Assembly: GCA_030323885.1 (NCBI GenBank)
Contig: CM059188.1
Coordinates: 112,758,776-112,822,775, forward strand
Direction of reading: 5' to 3'
DNA length: 64,000 nucleotides
From: Branchipolynoe longqiensis
Lineage: Eukaryota > Annelida > Polychaeta > Phyllodocida > Polynoidae
A program made the translations under genes and the position numbers. Each line of letters starts with the position of its first letter. Position 1 is the first letter of the stretch. The notes beneath the pieces were generated by a model, which searched no databases, was not told the origin of the DNA, and worked only from the letters and a program-made list of their open reading frames with translations. Positions 10,524-22,201 of this stretch are shown here, piece by piece.

Positions 10524-10806
10524 CTTGCTATTCCCACGTCCTTTCTAAAAATAATAAGCTTTGTTCCCATGACTTACTTGTACAGCCTGCACATTGAGAA
10601 CACTTCTCTACTCTAGGAATATTTCGTTGTGCGTGAAAATTTAAACACTAGCAGTTAAAAAGAAGGAAAGAGAAGATGTAAAAATTTGCTCGCGTACAAG
10701 GGCACATAAGAGAATATTTTGGATTTGAGCAGCTCTGAGCTGCTCGTGAATAATGAATTGAATGAGACCTCTGGGATATGGCCTCTCTCTGTCAGGGGGG
10801 ACTGTC

Positions 10807-11077
10807 TTAAGGCCGTGTGTATCCATAGACTGTTCCATTGTTCCACATTCGCTTGTGACCTTGTGACATGCCGTACAGACAATGAACCTGTGTTTTGCTT
10901 AGTGGCCATTCCCATAGGTTGGACCCAGGGACCGTATGGCCTTGTGTACGGCACTCGTGACTTACTGACCGGGAACATTGAGAATGAACATGTTCATTGT
11001 CTGTGTGTCGCATCTCAGGCGAACATGGAATAGGGGGACATACCACAAGGGAACATTCTATGGATACACAGTCTTAA
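10807..11077. mobile_element. Foldback MITE-K, intact short copy
   Basis: A 271-bp element. The left end taaggccgtgtgtatccata mirrors the right end (tatggatacacagtctta). The interior has cattgag-aatgaacatg-ttcattgt palindromic blocks. Its partner is at 7647-8383. The following 11078-11322 shows nothing clear. Confidence 0.8.
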
Positions 11078-11322
11078 AGGGCATGGGGCGGAGTGGTCTG
11101 GGGTGGGGGCATTAGTGCTTACAGACGCAGCACATGGTGGCATGAAAGTCATTGTTGAATTTTTACTAGATTTGTTCATGCCAAATCTAGTACTGGTGAG
11201 AATGACTTTTGGGACCCAACGATTTTATCGAGGAAGATAAGCCTCTGGAGCGGAGGCAACTGTTGTATCATTATTGTGTGTAGAGTGCTAGTGACATTTC
11301 TAGAATGTGCTTGGTGAATCTA

Positions 11323-11940
11323 AAGCCGTGTTCACACACACAACTTTAGGCCGAACTAGATAAGGCGAACTAGATGAGGCGAACTAGTGTTGTGTCCACA
11401 CATGCAGTATTCGGGGCGGTTTAAGGCGGAAATCGATATCTGTGCATGAGCAAGTCCATACTAACCAGCGCCAGTTTCGGTTAGTCGACATCGCCACGAG
11501 AGAGTGTGGGTTCGACCTAGATATGTATAGACTTGAGTCGTATTGTTTTGGAATGGTCAAAACTTCTGCTGGGCAGTGAAAACCTAAAAATAAATGATGG
11601 AAAAAATATCTGTGCACAGCTAGCGGTTTCATAGACCAAATTATATAATATGCGCTTTTGATCGACCGGAAAATCAACAAACTCAGGTCTTGACTGTGTA
11701 TGCGTGTGACGTGCTTAAGCCACTTCAAGTAAACCGATACCGTTTACATTAGGAAGTTGGGCTGACTTAAGCTAGTTCGGTTCATATAAGCTACCTCGCG
11801 ATGCGGTTTACATGAGGCGAACTAGTTGAGGTGAATCAGCCCTAATCCGCCTCAGCGTTGCGTCCACACGGCGAATGTGAGCCGAACTAGACAAGGCAAA
11901 CTAGTTGAGGCGACTTAACGCCCGTGTGTGAACACGGCTT
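11323..11940. mobile_element. Foldback MITE-J, copy 1
   Basis: The ends are aagccgtgttcacac and gtgtgaacacggctt. The subterminal parts carry repeated gaactag and aggcgaac motifs in both arms. The centre (about 11430-11690) is the reverse complement of the centre of the copy at 22922-23516, for example gaccaaattatataatatgc. It has no open frame of note. Confidence 0.85.
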
Positions 11941-12085
11941 ATAGCTGGTTTCTCGATGGGTGGTTGTCGGACTTCAGTTTTTAACTTTCGAGATTATTCT
12001 TGTAACTGGAGAGATACAATGGTTTATGATTTACTGGCCTGGATTAGCGAATCTTTAGACTGCATACTTCCAGTGTCTGAGGTTT

Positions 12086-12385
12086 GCTTGTTGGGGATTT
12101 ACATCCTGGCAACATTTAATGTCCTATCAGGATGGATACCGACTTGTGACAGTGCACATTCATGGCGACTTTATAGTACTGCCCCACTGGGAGGCCAGGG
12201 CGTGGGCACCATGATCCAATTTCCCACACAGTCACATTATCCTGACACTGAGCCAACCAGTCCTTGTCCTATCATATTAATGCCGAGCAGCAGGTTAGGT
12301 AGCGACCTGTATCCATTTTGTAAGTCATTGGTTTGACTCGGCTGGGATTCGAACTCCGGACCTTCCACCCAACTGATCGATCACC
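12086..12385 (-). mobile_element. SINE-A copy
   Basis: Complete tail, body and B box (gggattcgaactcc on the plus strand). The head at the right end is diverged. Confidence 0.8.
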
Positions 12386-12412
12386 AATCACAACCAATGC
12401 CACCCGGCATCT

Positions 12413-12709
12413 GGTCCCGCGGTTGTGGGGTCGACTCCCTGCTGAATCAAACCAAAGACGTCATTGATACTTGTCGCTGACTTAAAAATTGATACTTGTC
12501 ACTTCCTAGCCAGGTGTTCGGCATTATTAGGATAGGGTAAGGACTGGTTGATGCAATGTTGGGTTCGTGTGACTGAGTGAGATATCAGGTCATGGTGCAG
12601 GTGGCCTGGTCTCCCAGTGGGGCAACACTATAAAGCCGCCATAATTACACACTGTCACAATTCGGTGCCCGTCCTGATATGACCGTAGATGTTCCCAGGA
12701 CGTAAAAGC
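12413..12709 (+). mobile_element. SINE-A copy with short tandem duplication
   Basis: A partial head and first body block (12413-12478) is followed by a second start of the body at 12479 (acttaaaaattgatacttgt), so the block gatacttgtc occurs twice. The rest of the body is full. Confidence 0.7.
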
Positions 12710-12713
12710 TCCC

Positions 12714-12795
12714 GTATTGGTTCGAACCCTGATGGTGTCAAACCAATGACTTAAACATTTATACTTGTCGCCTCCTAGCCAGGCCATCTGCATTA
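12714..12795 (+). mobile_element. SINE-A, left part of a copy split by a DNA element
   Basis: Holds a B box (ggttcgaaccctg) and the first body block, and stops at gcatta. The same SINE resumes at 13539, so 12796-13538 was inserted into it. Confidence 0.8.
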
Positions 12796-13538
12796 TAGAC
12801 TACATCACCGTTCCAGCGGCGCGGTGCATTGTGGGATGCGTCTGAGCAAAACAAACCCATGAGAAGCACATGGTACATGCTGATACACTGGGTGCAGTTA
12901 TGAAATGTGCTAGATTCAGCTCATCTCAGCTCTTGTTTGAAACATAGAACACCAACTAAAAAAATATATATAGTAAATTAAGATATTACTCTTTTATCCA
13001 GCATTGCATTTACATCAATATAATATGCACATCTTATGCCATGTGCATTTAGATTTAGACACATCTGGGCACTCAGATTAGTGTTAGAGCCATAACCAGA
13101 GTCAGTTTTAATTATTTTATTAATGTTTTTATTTATAGCCTATGCTTAATGACATGTAGAACTAGAAAATTAGTAGGATTAATCAGATATTGGTTATATA
13201 TTTCTCCGAAACAAGTGTATGTTGACACATTTGGCATTTTCATATTTAGAACAAGACTTAATAATGATGATGTGGATATCACTGATTGTTTTGTATGGAA
13301 TTGTATGTTTCTTAGCTCAAAATGTTTAACTATGGCTAGTTTTGACTTAGCTATATTCATTAGATCATTATATTGCATGTGTGCATACATGTTTATGCCA
13401 AATTGTTATGTATTTCTCTTCATTTTGAATAAAATCGAAGTTTTTCCCTAGTTTTGACAAACTCAATGGCCATTCACATTTGCTTTGCTGCCAACGCCGT
13501 TTTCAGCGCACGCGCAGTCGGAACCGTGATCCCGTCTA
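12796..13538. mobile_element. Non-autonomous DNA element with 3-bp TTA duplication
   Basis: A 743-bp element inside a SINE-A copy. The ends tagac-(a/g)-atcac(c/g)gttcc are inverted repeats of about 20 bp with mismatches, followed by GC-rich subterminal DNA and an AT-rich centre. It is flanked by TTA on both sides (12793-12795 and 13539-13541). A 3-bp TWA/TTA duplication is typical of PIF/Harbinger transposons; that assignment is inference. No transposase frame is present. Confidence 0.75.
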
Positions 13539-13704
13539 TTAAGGATAGGGCAAGGACTTGTTGGCTCAGTGTCAGGATAATGTGACTAAGTGGGTCATGG
13601 TCTCCCAGTGGGGCAGCACTATAAAGTTGCCATGAGTGCGCACTGTCATAAGTCGGTACCCGTCCTGATATGACCTTAGATGTTGCCAGGACGTAAAACG
13701 CCAC
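13539..13704 (+). mobile_element. SINE-A, right part of the split copy
   Basis: Continues the copy begun at 12714, from aggatagggcaagg to gacgtaaaacgcc. Confidence 0.8.
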
Positions 13705-14098
13705 CCCACCTCCAGTGCTGCGGCTGGCAGGCTGTGCACACACGTTGTAACGGGGATCGCCTGCTGCAGCCGCCTTTTTTCAACTACAGGGCCTGGGTAG
13801 CAGAGAGGGCCCGCCCAGTCTAAATATAGTCGCGGGTTGGTGCCCTGGGAGTGGAAGTCTGTTCGAGGGGTGTGGCATTGTTGGTGCTGCTGTGGCGTGG
13901 AGGCCAGCAGCAGCCCTGGGGCAGTGACCATGTAGCTGGGGAGGGGCTGCGGTGGGTGGGGTCAGGGGTCAGGGTTCAGCCCTGCCTGCAGGTCACGTCG
14001 ATACGCCACTGTGTGGCTGGATGCACTTTGTGCTGCCACCTAGTGTCAGGCCTGTGGTAGCACCAGGTTGTATCCTCTTGTGGGCCGGTCAGGTCTTT
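13705..14098. other. GC-rich stretch, nothing recognised
   Basis: Includes short open frames rich in Gly, Leu and Val, with no domain that I recognise. It lies between two SINE copies. It may be residual single-copy DNA. Confidence 0.4.
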
Positions 14099-14425
14099 CG
14101 TTGGTTGTTGGGGCTTTACGTCCTGGCAACATCTAAGGTCATATAAGGACGGGAACCGACTTGTGACAGTGCACACTCATGGCGACTTTATAGTGCTGCC
14201 CCACTGGGAGACCAGACCACCAGCACCATGACCTGATAATCCCATTTAGTCACATTATCCTGACAGTGAGCTAACCAATCCTTGTCCTGTCCTATTAATG
14301 CCGAGCGCCAGGCTAGGAAGTGACAAGTATCAATTTTATACGTCTTTGGTTTGACTCGACTGGGATCCAAACTCTCAATATCCCGCATGCGATGCCTACG
14401 CTCTACCGATTCGGCCATCACACCC
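14099..14425 (-). mobile_element. SINE-A copy, type 2 head
   Basis: Full copy. The right end carries the complement of the head (ctctaccgattcggccatc). Confidence 0.85.
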
Positions 14426-14784
14426 TGTACGGGACAGGTCGTCATGGGGTGTACCTCTTTACGGTTTGAACGGATTTTCTGCCGGAAGTCTGGGAAAACA
14501 ACAGGCCGGTTGCTCTCATACCATGTCTATGTGGTTTGGGACGTTTAAAATCCCTTGGGTCGGTAAAAGTGTAGGCTCGGGCTTTCTATCGACAAACTGT
14601 CTAATGGTGAAAACAAGTCTATTCAGGCTTATCCATAATAGGCAGTATAAATCTTTAAGAGATGGCGGGGTGGCTTAGCAGTTGGGTTGAAATGTTCATT
14701 TTTCATTTTTCAATTTTAAACTTTGTTAGAAATTACTGCTTTTCTCATAACGATATCTAATAGTGCTATCACATCGACTTTTGA
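14426..14784. other. No gene or repeat recognised
   Basis: Short open frames only, without domain similarity. Possibly unique DNA. Confidence 0.4.
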
Positions 14785-14972
14785 CATGGCACACTGGTAG
14801 AGCGCAGGCTTCCTGTGTGGAAGGTCTGGAGTTCCCAGCCAAGTCAAACTAATAACATACGAAATTGATACTTGTCACTTCCTAGCCTGGTGCTCGACAT
14901 TAACAGGATAGGGCAAGGACTGGTTAGCTCAGTGTCAGGATAATGTGACTTGAGTGGGATATCAAATCATCG
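14785..14972 (+). mobile_element. SINE-A, 3'-truncated copy
   Basis: Head (ggtagagcgcaggcttcctg), then body to gggatatcaaatcatcg; the 3' body and tail are missing. Confidence 0.8.
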
Positions 14973-15151
14973 TCCCAGGCTGCCATTTTCGAGGCGATCA
15001 ACAGCTAAGTGCCGTTCAGACGAGTGCGACGTCCGAAATTCTCCAAGGCGCACCTTGAACGCGGCCCTTGTGTCGGCTGCTGGTTGCCGGTGTCCCTATA
15101 CTAGTGCAATAGATTACACTCGTGGCCTATGAGTGCCGGCTCGCTCGCACC

Positions 15152-15567
15152 TAGATAAAAGATTCACCCCGTACTTACAGTACAGGGGTGAACGACAACG
15201 TAGTCTAAATACGGGCGAAAATAGCTTTAGTATGGAATGGGAAGTAGGATGCCTGACACCACTGTCAAATGGTTATTTATATCAGCACAGATTTGGTGAA
15301 ATGGGAGAGAATGCAAAAAGACAAGATGGCGGCCAGAGAACGCCGTCGATTTCGCTTTTAAATTGCATTAAAGTATGTTTTATTATATTTTCCAACTCAA
15401 AAGTAGCGGGTAAATATGAAGACGTACATAAAGAATATATTGTGCTTTTTAAATTAAGAATTTACCAGCTCAGTTAATTAACCCAGCATGTCGAAATTCT
15501 TCGCCAGCTTTTCTAATGGGTTGGTTTTCACCCCTGTACTGGAAGTATGGGGTGAATCTTTTATCTA
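15152..15567. mobile_element. MITE-E, copy 1, with 9-bp target duplication
   Basis: A 416-bp element with ends tagataaaagattcacccc and its complement. The flanks gctcgcacc (15143-15151) and gctagcacc (15568-15576) are a 9-bp duplication with one mismatch. 9-bp duplications are characteristic of Mutator-like transposons, so this is probably a Mutator-type MITE. The interior is AT-rich without coding capacity. A sister copy is at 47245-47639 and a partial copy at 21330-21533. Confidence 0.9.
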
Positions 15568-15753
15568 GCTAGCACCGTGCGTATTTATAGGTTCATCCAC
15601 TCAGCCCAAGCCTCGCCGCCCTTCATGGCTCACAGCCATTGTCATGGCCTTTTAGATGTGAGCAAACTGGGCGGTCTGTTCGTGGAGTGAATCAGCTGCC
15701 TGACTACCTGGCCGGCCATGCCTGTGATGAGAGCCGCGGCCATAAATCTACTA

Positions 15754-15936
15754 CAGTATAACCCTGTTAAACCAAACTTGAAGGGCCCCTAGAAATTTGT
15801 TTGGATTAACTGATCATTGATTTAACCGAGCTTTGGCTTCGACTTTGACTTGGCTTTGGTAAAAACGGGGGTGTATTATAAATGTAATATACAATGTATG
15901 TGGATACGTTGATTATTGTTTTTTAATGTATATACA
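15754..15936. mobile_element. pogo-like MITE fragment
   Basis: Begins cagtataaccctgttaaacc and holds one inner inverted pair. It is interrupted by AT-rich DNA before reaching a right end. Confidence 0.6.
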
Positions 15937-16248
15937 CAGTATAACCCCGTTAAACCAAGCTTGGTTAGCCCAAACGAACGGTTAATCCAAACTTTTTTCG
16001 GCAGCCCGGCAAAATTTATCATAGAAAAAAGTTGGTGGGGTCTCAGATGAAAGTTTGGTTTAACCGTACTGAAAGTGGCCTGGGGTCCGACAATTTTGTT
16101 TGGATTAACCGATAGTTTGGATTAACCAACTTTGGTTTTACAAACTTTTTTATATGATAAATGGTAGTATTTTGCAGGGCTGCTGAAAAAAAGTTTGGAT
16201 TAAACGATCGTTTGGTTTAACCGAGCTTGGTTTAACGGGCTTATACTG
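15937..16248. mobile_element. pogo-like MITE, cagtataacc family
   Basis: Left end cagtataaccccgttaaacc, right end ggtttaacgggcttatactg, both beside TA. The interior is a chain of inverted blocks (gtttggattaac, aaaaaagtt). TA targets and CAGT termini fit pogo/Tigger-like elements, but this is inferred from termini only. A 100-bp relative is at 39009-39108. Confidence 0.75.
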
Positions 16249-16340
16249 TATCAATATTCAGGCATGTAATCTGTCAAATTTTCATTTTAATACAGTTCAG
16301 ACAGGGGTTTGTGGATATGTCAGCCAGCCAGCGATAACAA

Positions 16341-16600
16341 CTTGTTGGTTATTGGACATTTTACGTTCTGGCAACATCTAAGGTCATATCAGGATGGGTA
16401 CCAGGATGAGTGCACACTCAAGGTGACTTTATAGTGCCCCTCTTGGAGACCAGGCTGCCAGCACCATGACCTGGTATCCCACTCAGTCACATTGTCCTGA
16501 CACTGAGCCAACCAGTCCATGTCCTATTCTAAAAATGCCGAGCGCCTGGCTGGGAAGCGACATGGATAACTTTTTAAGTGATCGGTTTGACTCGACCAAT
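16341..16600 (-). mobile_element. SINE-A copy, cut by MITE-C
   Basis: Tail and body are clear. The copy stops in gactcgacca, and a head-like remnant (gacgagttccaacccc) appears at 17343 beyond MITE-C, so MITE-C probably inserted in the head region. Confidence 0.7.
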
Positions 16601-16615
16601 GGCTGCATCATTCAG

Positions 16616-17342
16616 GGGCCGTATGCATGATGCGGTGTTAGCGAGCCAAAACAGTGTTTGGCAGGAATCCCCCGTTTAGCGGGGAAAAGTCGCATGCAAG
16701 AGTCAGTGATAGCGGTAACACCACCACCGTAAACTAGGTTACGGTAACACCGTTCAATAGCTGGTTTAAGGGCAGTGTTAGGTATCGATTAGGCCCAAAT
16801 CTAGTCAATGCTATCATATTTAACAGAATAAAATAATCAAAAAGTGAAATTTGGTCAAATTAACCCAAAAATCGAAGCGATATTAACACCGCCGCTACAT
16901 CGGCGGCAATATTCATATTGTCGAATTACTAAACAAAACAAATGGCCGCCACTGCGGCGGCGGTGTTAATATCGCTTCGATTTTAGGTTTACTTTGACCA
17001 ATTTTATTTAACGGAATAACATACAAAATAAGTGAAATTTGGTCAAATTAAACCACAAATCAAACTTATATTAACTCCGCCGCCGAAATTTGGTCAGATT
17101 AAACCAAAAATCAAAGCGATATTAACGTCGCCGAATCGGCGGCGATATTGGCAAATAGCGGTGCTTGCCGGGAACAGGCTCAGAGGGATTTCCCAAATCT
17201 ATAAATAACCGCACGTTTAGCTAACATGAAGGAGTTAGGCGCCTCTACATACCACATGACCTAATTCCCGACCTCGGAGATACCTAAACGGTGTCATACT
17301 TTAACACCACGTGACGCTAACACTGCGTCATGCATACGGCCC
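16616..17342. mobile_element. Foldback MITE-C, copy 1
   Basis: A 727-bp element with ends gggccgtatgcatgatgcgg and the complement (gcgtcatgcatacggccc). The interior alternates gcgatattaac with gccgccg blocks in both directions. It is related to 20408-21310. There is no coding frame. Confidence 0.85.
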
Positions 17343-17707
17343 AGACGAGTTCCAACCCCCCCCCCCACTCCCCCCAGGAAAAGTATGGTAGCCAGACGTC
17401 CTGCTTTAGGAAGGACAGTCCTACTTTTCTACGGCTTTTTATATACTTCATCATAAAACATGTTTGATTTAGGTTAAAACTGTAGTAATACATGTAATTA
17501 CTATATTTTGTAATATCTGTATTCGGGCTATCATGAAGTAAAGATGCATATTCATTATGCTGTCCTTCTTTTTGGAGATTTGGAAATGGCCGCCCTAATG
17601 TGAGGGGTTACCAGCTGGACACCGGGCCACCAATTCACTCAGTAGTTTATATTAGTAGGAACTTCGCTTTTCACAAGTATGTGTACATATATATGTATGT
17701 GTATATA
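17343..17707. other. SINE head remnant, then nothing recognised
   Basis: Starts with the probable rest of the SINE-A head and a run of C bases, then AT-rich DNA with short TA-dinucleotide repeats around 17685-17709. Confidence 0.4.
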
Positions 17708-17709
17708 TA

Positions 17710-17887
17710 CAGTAAAACCTCTCTAAATCGACCGACCTTGGGACCGACTTTAAGTAGTGCATTTAGGAAGGTGGTCGGCTTAGAGAGTTAGAATATGGTT
17801 ACAATGGTATTTTTCGGACCCAAATAAAGAGATCGATATAGGAGAGTGGTCGATCTGTGGAGGGGTCGGTATAGAGAGGTTTTACTG
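17710..17887. mobile_element. pogo-like MITE, cagtaaaacc family
   Basis: A 178-bp element flanked by TA on both sides. The ends cagtaaaacctctctaaatc and its complement extend over about 25 bp. The interior has inverted copies of gaccgac and ggtcgg. Confidence 0.85.
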
Positions 17888-18139
17888 TATATATTATAGT
17901 GGCTCTGTCCTTCTTTTTGGAGATTTGGAAATGTGGTGTTAACGATTATTAATCTGGAGTCGCACTTCTTACACTAGCATGCGGCGCTGATCTATTTTAA
18001 ATCACTCACTCAATCACTGAGTTTCTTGTGTATCTGTGGCCCCTGGGGAGCCATCATCACCTCCCCCCCACCCCCCTCCCACCCCCCCCCCGTCCGGTGG
18101 TCCGACGTTCTGCCTGGGGACGCGCCGTAAAGCATTAAG

Positions 18140-18354
18140 CAGGCTGTGTTTCATGCAGCAACAAACGCTTAATGGCTGCACTAGTATCTAATGTAGATAT
18201 GTCAAATCAAATGTAGATCATTCTTTTGGTTTCAACAGCAACGAACGATTAATGGCTGCACTAGTATCTAATGTAGATATGTATTGATAATCAAATTTAG
18301 ATAATTGTTTTGGTTTCAACGATTTGATGCTTTCATCGGACTATGCAGCTTTAA
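18140..18354 (-). mobile_element. MITE-A fragment with internal tandem duplication
   Basis: The right end is tcggactatgcagctttaa, the terminus of the MITE-A family. A block of about 75 bp (ggctgcactagtatctaatg and neighbours) is present twice, near 18175 and 18250. Confidence 0.75.
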
Positions 18355-18426
18355 ATAAATACCCCCACCCCCCTCCACTCGGACACACATATAGACACAT
18401 GTCTTTGCTGAATATTTGTCACCGCC

Positions 18427-19940
18427 TGTGTCACAGTTTGAAAGGGTACCCGGTTTAAAACGGGGTATTTCGCAATGCGTCAAAGTCGAATGGCAAGCGT
18501 GAAATCTGTATGTATTTCTGGCTTGCTTCTGTCTGTGGAGCAGCTCAAGCAAGGATTCCTTAAGGAATCATTGTAGTGAATATATTGATATATTCATTGA
18601 TAGAATATATTTTCCTCTGCACTAACAATATGTACTCCAAAGTGCGCGGATACGCTGTCCGCATCGCGAAATCTGACATAATTTAACCATTCTAAAACCA
18701 CTTCAATCTCCACTAATTCTGCTTTGTTTGAAATAAAAATTATATCAGGTGAATGCCTGTTCTTTTGTCTTTTAGGGTGTTCAATTTTTTAATTAACTTG
18801 ATGAAATAAAGTAGAGTCAATGGACACTTGTTTGGGTGTACCATCAACAGCTCTGTGCATGTTTGCCATTCTGTTTGCATCCAGTCTTAGCCACTCCCTT
18901 CCCTAAAATTGCTACCTTGCTGAGTATGGTCACCTGAGCTAAAAATAACCACCAATTAAAGATGGAGAAGAAACCAGGCTTCATAGCATATCAAGCATGG
19001 CTGTGTTTGAGTGGGAAATTTGATTGAACAGAAGGAGTGAAGACATTCAGACGCCAATTCTCCTTGAAAATTAATCAAGATCATCCTGAAAATTATATCA
19101 GAAAGCTCAAGTTTTCCTCTACCTAATCAGAACAATATTTGGTTGAGATTTATATCATACTCGGCAAGGTTGGTCTAAGAAATGACCATGTCTTCATGTC
19201 TCCGGCACCGGAACGATGAACATGGTGTTGATTGAAGCTTCTGTTTCGGCAGAAAAAGCTTGATGTGGCACCCATCAATGATGACTTTCGAGTGTGGAGA
19301 CATTGAAAACATTTCTGAAGCCTATTATCGCCTGAGGGAATCTGTTTAATCATCTTAATAAAGTTAATCTATTTCGACTTGTAGTCAGCTAGCAATGCCT
19401 ATAAAAGTGAACTTCAGTTTTTGCCTCATATTAATTTAAAACATGTATGATCATATGCTGCTTTTGATTCTGATTATTTTGGAATAAAAATTAGAGTGAT
19501 AGTGTAAGTAGAACAGAAGTTATGATATTTCAAAGAATTTATCATTAACCCTGATGATATTCAGTAGATATTAAGGAATTTACAAGTTTAGCATAAAATA
19601 TCTGACAGAATAACAAAGCGAATGGTCTGGAAAAAAATGGAGCCTGTTATTTGTGCTATAGAGAGTGAGATTCTTTAATATTGGAGAATTATACGCAACA
19701 TAGCTCTTGTGTTGGGGCCTTAAAAACCTAGATTTCCCTAATTTGGAAATGTGCACAAAAAAGGGCAAACAAATGAATCTTTAAAACCTCATAATTTCGG
19801 AACTTTTCAAGAGATCTATTTACATTTTATATCACTGGAATCGGATTTAAAAGATCCATCTCAATCAGGCAGAAAAGCATGTGCATGCACATTGTGAAAA
19901 GCCCCATTTTAAACCGGGTACCCTTTTAAACTGCGACACC
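18427..19940. mobile_element. Unclassified 1.5-kb element with ~52-bp inverted termini
   Basis: 18427-18480 and 19889-19940 are inverted copies, about 80-85 percent identical, sharing aaagggtacccggtttaaaa. The interior (1.4 kb) is AT-rich and has no open frame longer than about 67 codons. I see no transposase motif. It might be a DNA transposon that lost its gene, or two separate foldback ends brought together. Confidence 0.55.
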
Positions 19941-20160
19941 GGTACCCAAAATATATAAGTTACAATAAAACTTCCACCGAAGAAGGATAAAGTAAATCTG
20001 TGAAATCTCCCCAACATACCATCACAATCACAATCACATCCGCCTCCATTGACGTATTGATCGGACACTGTTTGCCCGCGGTCATCACATTGTCCAGACA
20101 GCTGTAAATACACCGCTGCTTTGGTCATTTGACTTGTTGAATTTGATTAACTTGCAAATA

Positions 20161-20293
20161 TGACCGGACGCGGTGGCCGAATTGGTAGAGTGTAGCCTTC
20201 CCGTGCGGAAGGTTAGGAATTCAAAACCTGGCCGAGTCAAACAGATGACTTCTAAATTTGATGCTTGTCGCTACCTAGCCTAACGCTAGTGTT
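20161..20293 (+). mobile_element. SINE-A head fragment, type 2
   Basis: Head gacgcggtggccgaattggt, decayed B box, first body block, then truncated at agcctaacgct. Confidence 0.8.
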
Positions 20294-20407
20294 TAAATGA
20301 ACTGGTTATACCACCTGACTACCTCAGCCAATGAAAATGACTGCTGCCTGTCCTAGATTGGGTTATTACCCAAGAACCTCTCAATTTCCTGCCAATGGCT
20401 GCCATCA

Positions 20408-21310
20408 GGGCCCGTATGCATGCACCAGTAGTTATCGGCTCTGGTGTTTATGGCGGTTGCCAGTGTATCTAACGCCGGTGTTCCAGATGTGTCACGGGGT
20501 ATGTATGGGTCCAAAGCGCATCGGTGTTAGTTAACATATTAGTTATTTAGTGATTTGGGGGGCCCCTCTGAGCCTGTTCCCAGCGAGCGCCGCGATTTGC
20601 CAATATTAGTCGGCGGTGGCGGTGAGGGCGGCGGCGTTAATATTGCTTTGATTTTGGGTTTAATTTGACCAAATTTCACTTTTTGGGGATGTTTTTCTGT
20701 TAAATATGATAGCATTGAATAGATTTGGACCTGATCGGTACATAACACTGCCGGTCACCAGCGAGTCTTGTTATTGCTGAGCCTGTTGCCGGCGAGCACC
20801 GCTATTTACCAATATCACCGCCGATACGTATTCGGCGACAGCGTTAATATAGCTTCGATTATTGGTTTAATTTTACCACAATTCACGTTTTTACTATGTT
20901 ATTCTGTTAAATATGATAGCATTGAATCGATTTGGGTCTGATTGCGGCGATTTGTTTTGTTTAGATTCGATACGACGGCAGCGATTTGTTCTGTTTACAT
21001 TCGTCGATTCAACAATATGAATATCGTCGCCGATGTAGCGGCGGCATTAATTTCGCTTTGAATTTAGGGTTAATATAATGAAATTTCACTATTTGAGTAT
21101 GTAATTCTGTTAAATATGATAGCATTTGGGCCTAATCGGTACCTGACACTGCCCGTAAACTTGCTACGGAATGGTGTTAGTGTAGGCGATGTTAAACTCG
21201 CGGTGTTTCCATAACACCGCCCCATGCATACTCAATTTTGCCCGCTAAACTAGAAATCCCCACCGAAAGCAGTTTTGGCTCGCTAACACCGACCCATGCA
21301 TATAGGCCCT
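20408..21310. mobile_element. Foldback MITE-C, copy 2
   Basis: A 0.9-kb relative of 16616-17342. The ends are gggcccgtatgcatg and catgcatataggccc. The interior has several copies of aatttgaccaaatttcac-like and ggcggcg blocks, so the family grows by internal duplication. Confidence 0.8.
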
Positions 21311-21329
21311 GGGCTCTGTCAATTCAAAC

Positions 21330-21533
21330 TTTAAAGTTAATCTACTAGATCAATCTACTATTCAGTTCAAATTTGAGAGTAAATATATCAAGGTTTGTGA
21401 AGAATATATTTTTGCTTTTTAGATTAAGAATTTATGTGCTGATTTCATTTGCCCCCATTTTCTCCACTTTTTATAGCGAGTTATTCTTCGCTCCTACTGA
21501 GGCTACTGTAGTATGGGGTGAATCTTTGTTCTA
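21330..21533. mobile_element. MITE-E, right-half fragment
   Basis: Resembles the right half of 15152-15567 (agattaagaattta, then gtatggggtgaatctttg). The left end is missing. Confidence 0.65.
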
Positions 21534-21614
21534 ACCAGCCTCAGGAGCAGGGCTACCGGAGTAACTAGTGCAACTGGTGTGGAGTACACTCCGGCAATCA
21601 GCCCACTGCTATGT

Positions 21615-22104
21615 CCGGTGTGGTGGTTTCAGCGGGTTCCCGTGCTCAGAGGTGTCCCTCGCTTCTGCGCTGCTTCTGCGCATGCGCGGATTTCGCATCA
21701 ACTCGGGTCACCTGAGCCACTTATTGGCGCATGCGCACATCCTACAAACTCGGGTCGAATAATCGAATACGCTTCTCCGCGCTCGGGTGGACAATCTTTC
21801 TTTTTTTTTTTTAATAACCGATAAAAATACAGCAAAATAGGATTTAAAGTATTTTATGATGGCCCAGTTTACCTATATTTCCATTTAATTAATCTAAGTT
21901 ATTCTTTTTATGCACATGGCACGTGTATTTGTCGACTCCACTCGCCGTGTTCTATTTGAATTTCTGACGACTCGGATGACCCGAGTCGCCCGGGTCGTGT
22001 TAATCGATTACGGCCCGTTGATGCGAAATCCGCGCATGCGCAGAAGCAGCGCAGAAGCGAGGGACACCTCTGAGCACGGGAACCCGCTGAAACCACCACA
22101 CCGG
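21615..22104. mobile_element. Foldback element with perfect 88-bp arms
   Basis: 21615-21702 and 22017-22104 are exact reverse complements over 88 bp, separated by a loop of 314 bp. The arms are GC- and CpG-rich; the loop is AT-rich with a poly-T run near 21800. Nothing else in the window has arms this long without a mismatch. It is probably a young foldback transposon. Clear target duplications are not seen. Confidence 0.75.
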
Positions 22105-22201
22105 TGACCGTCGGTGACCCGGAAGCGGCACTCGCTGACAGGTCACGAGAAGAGCAGGTGACTTGTGGCACTTGCGGTAATGGCTATCTGTCGTTACTAA
22201 A

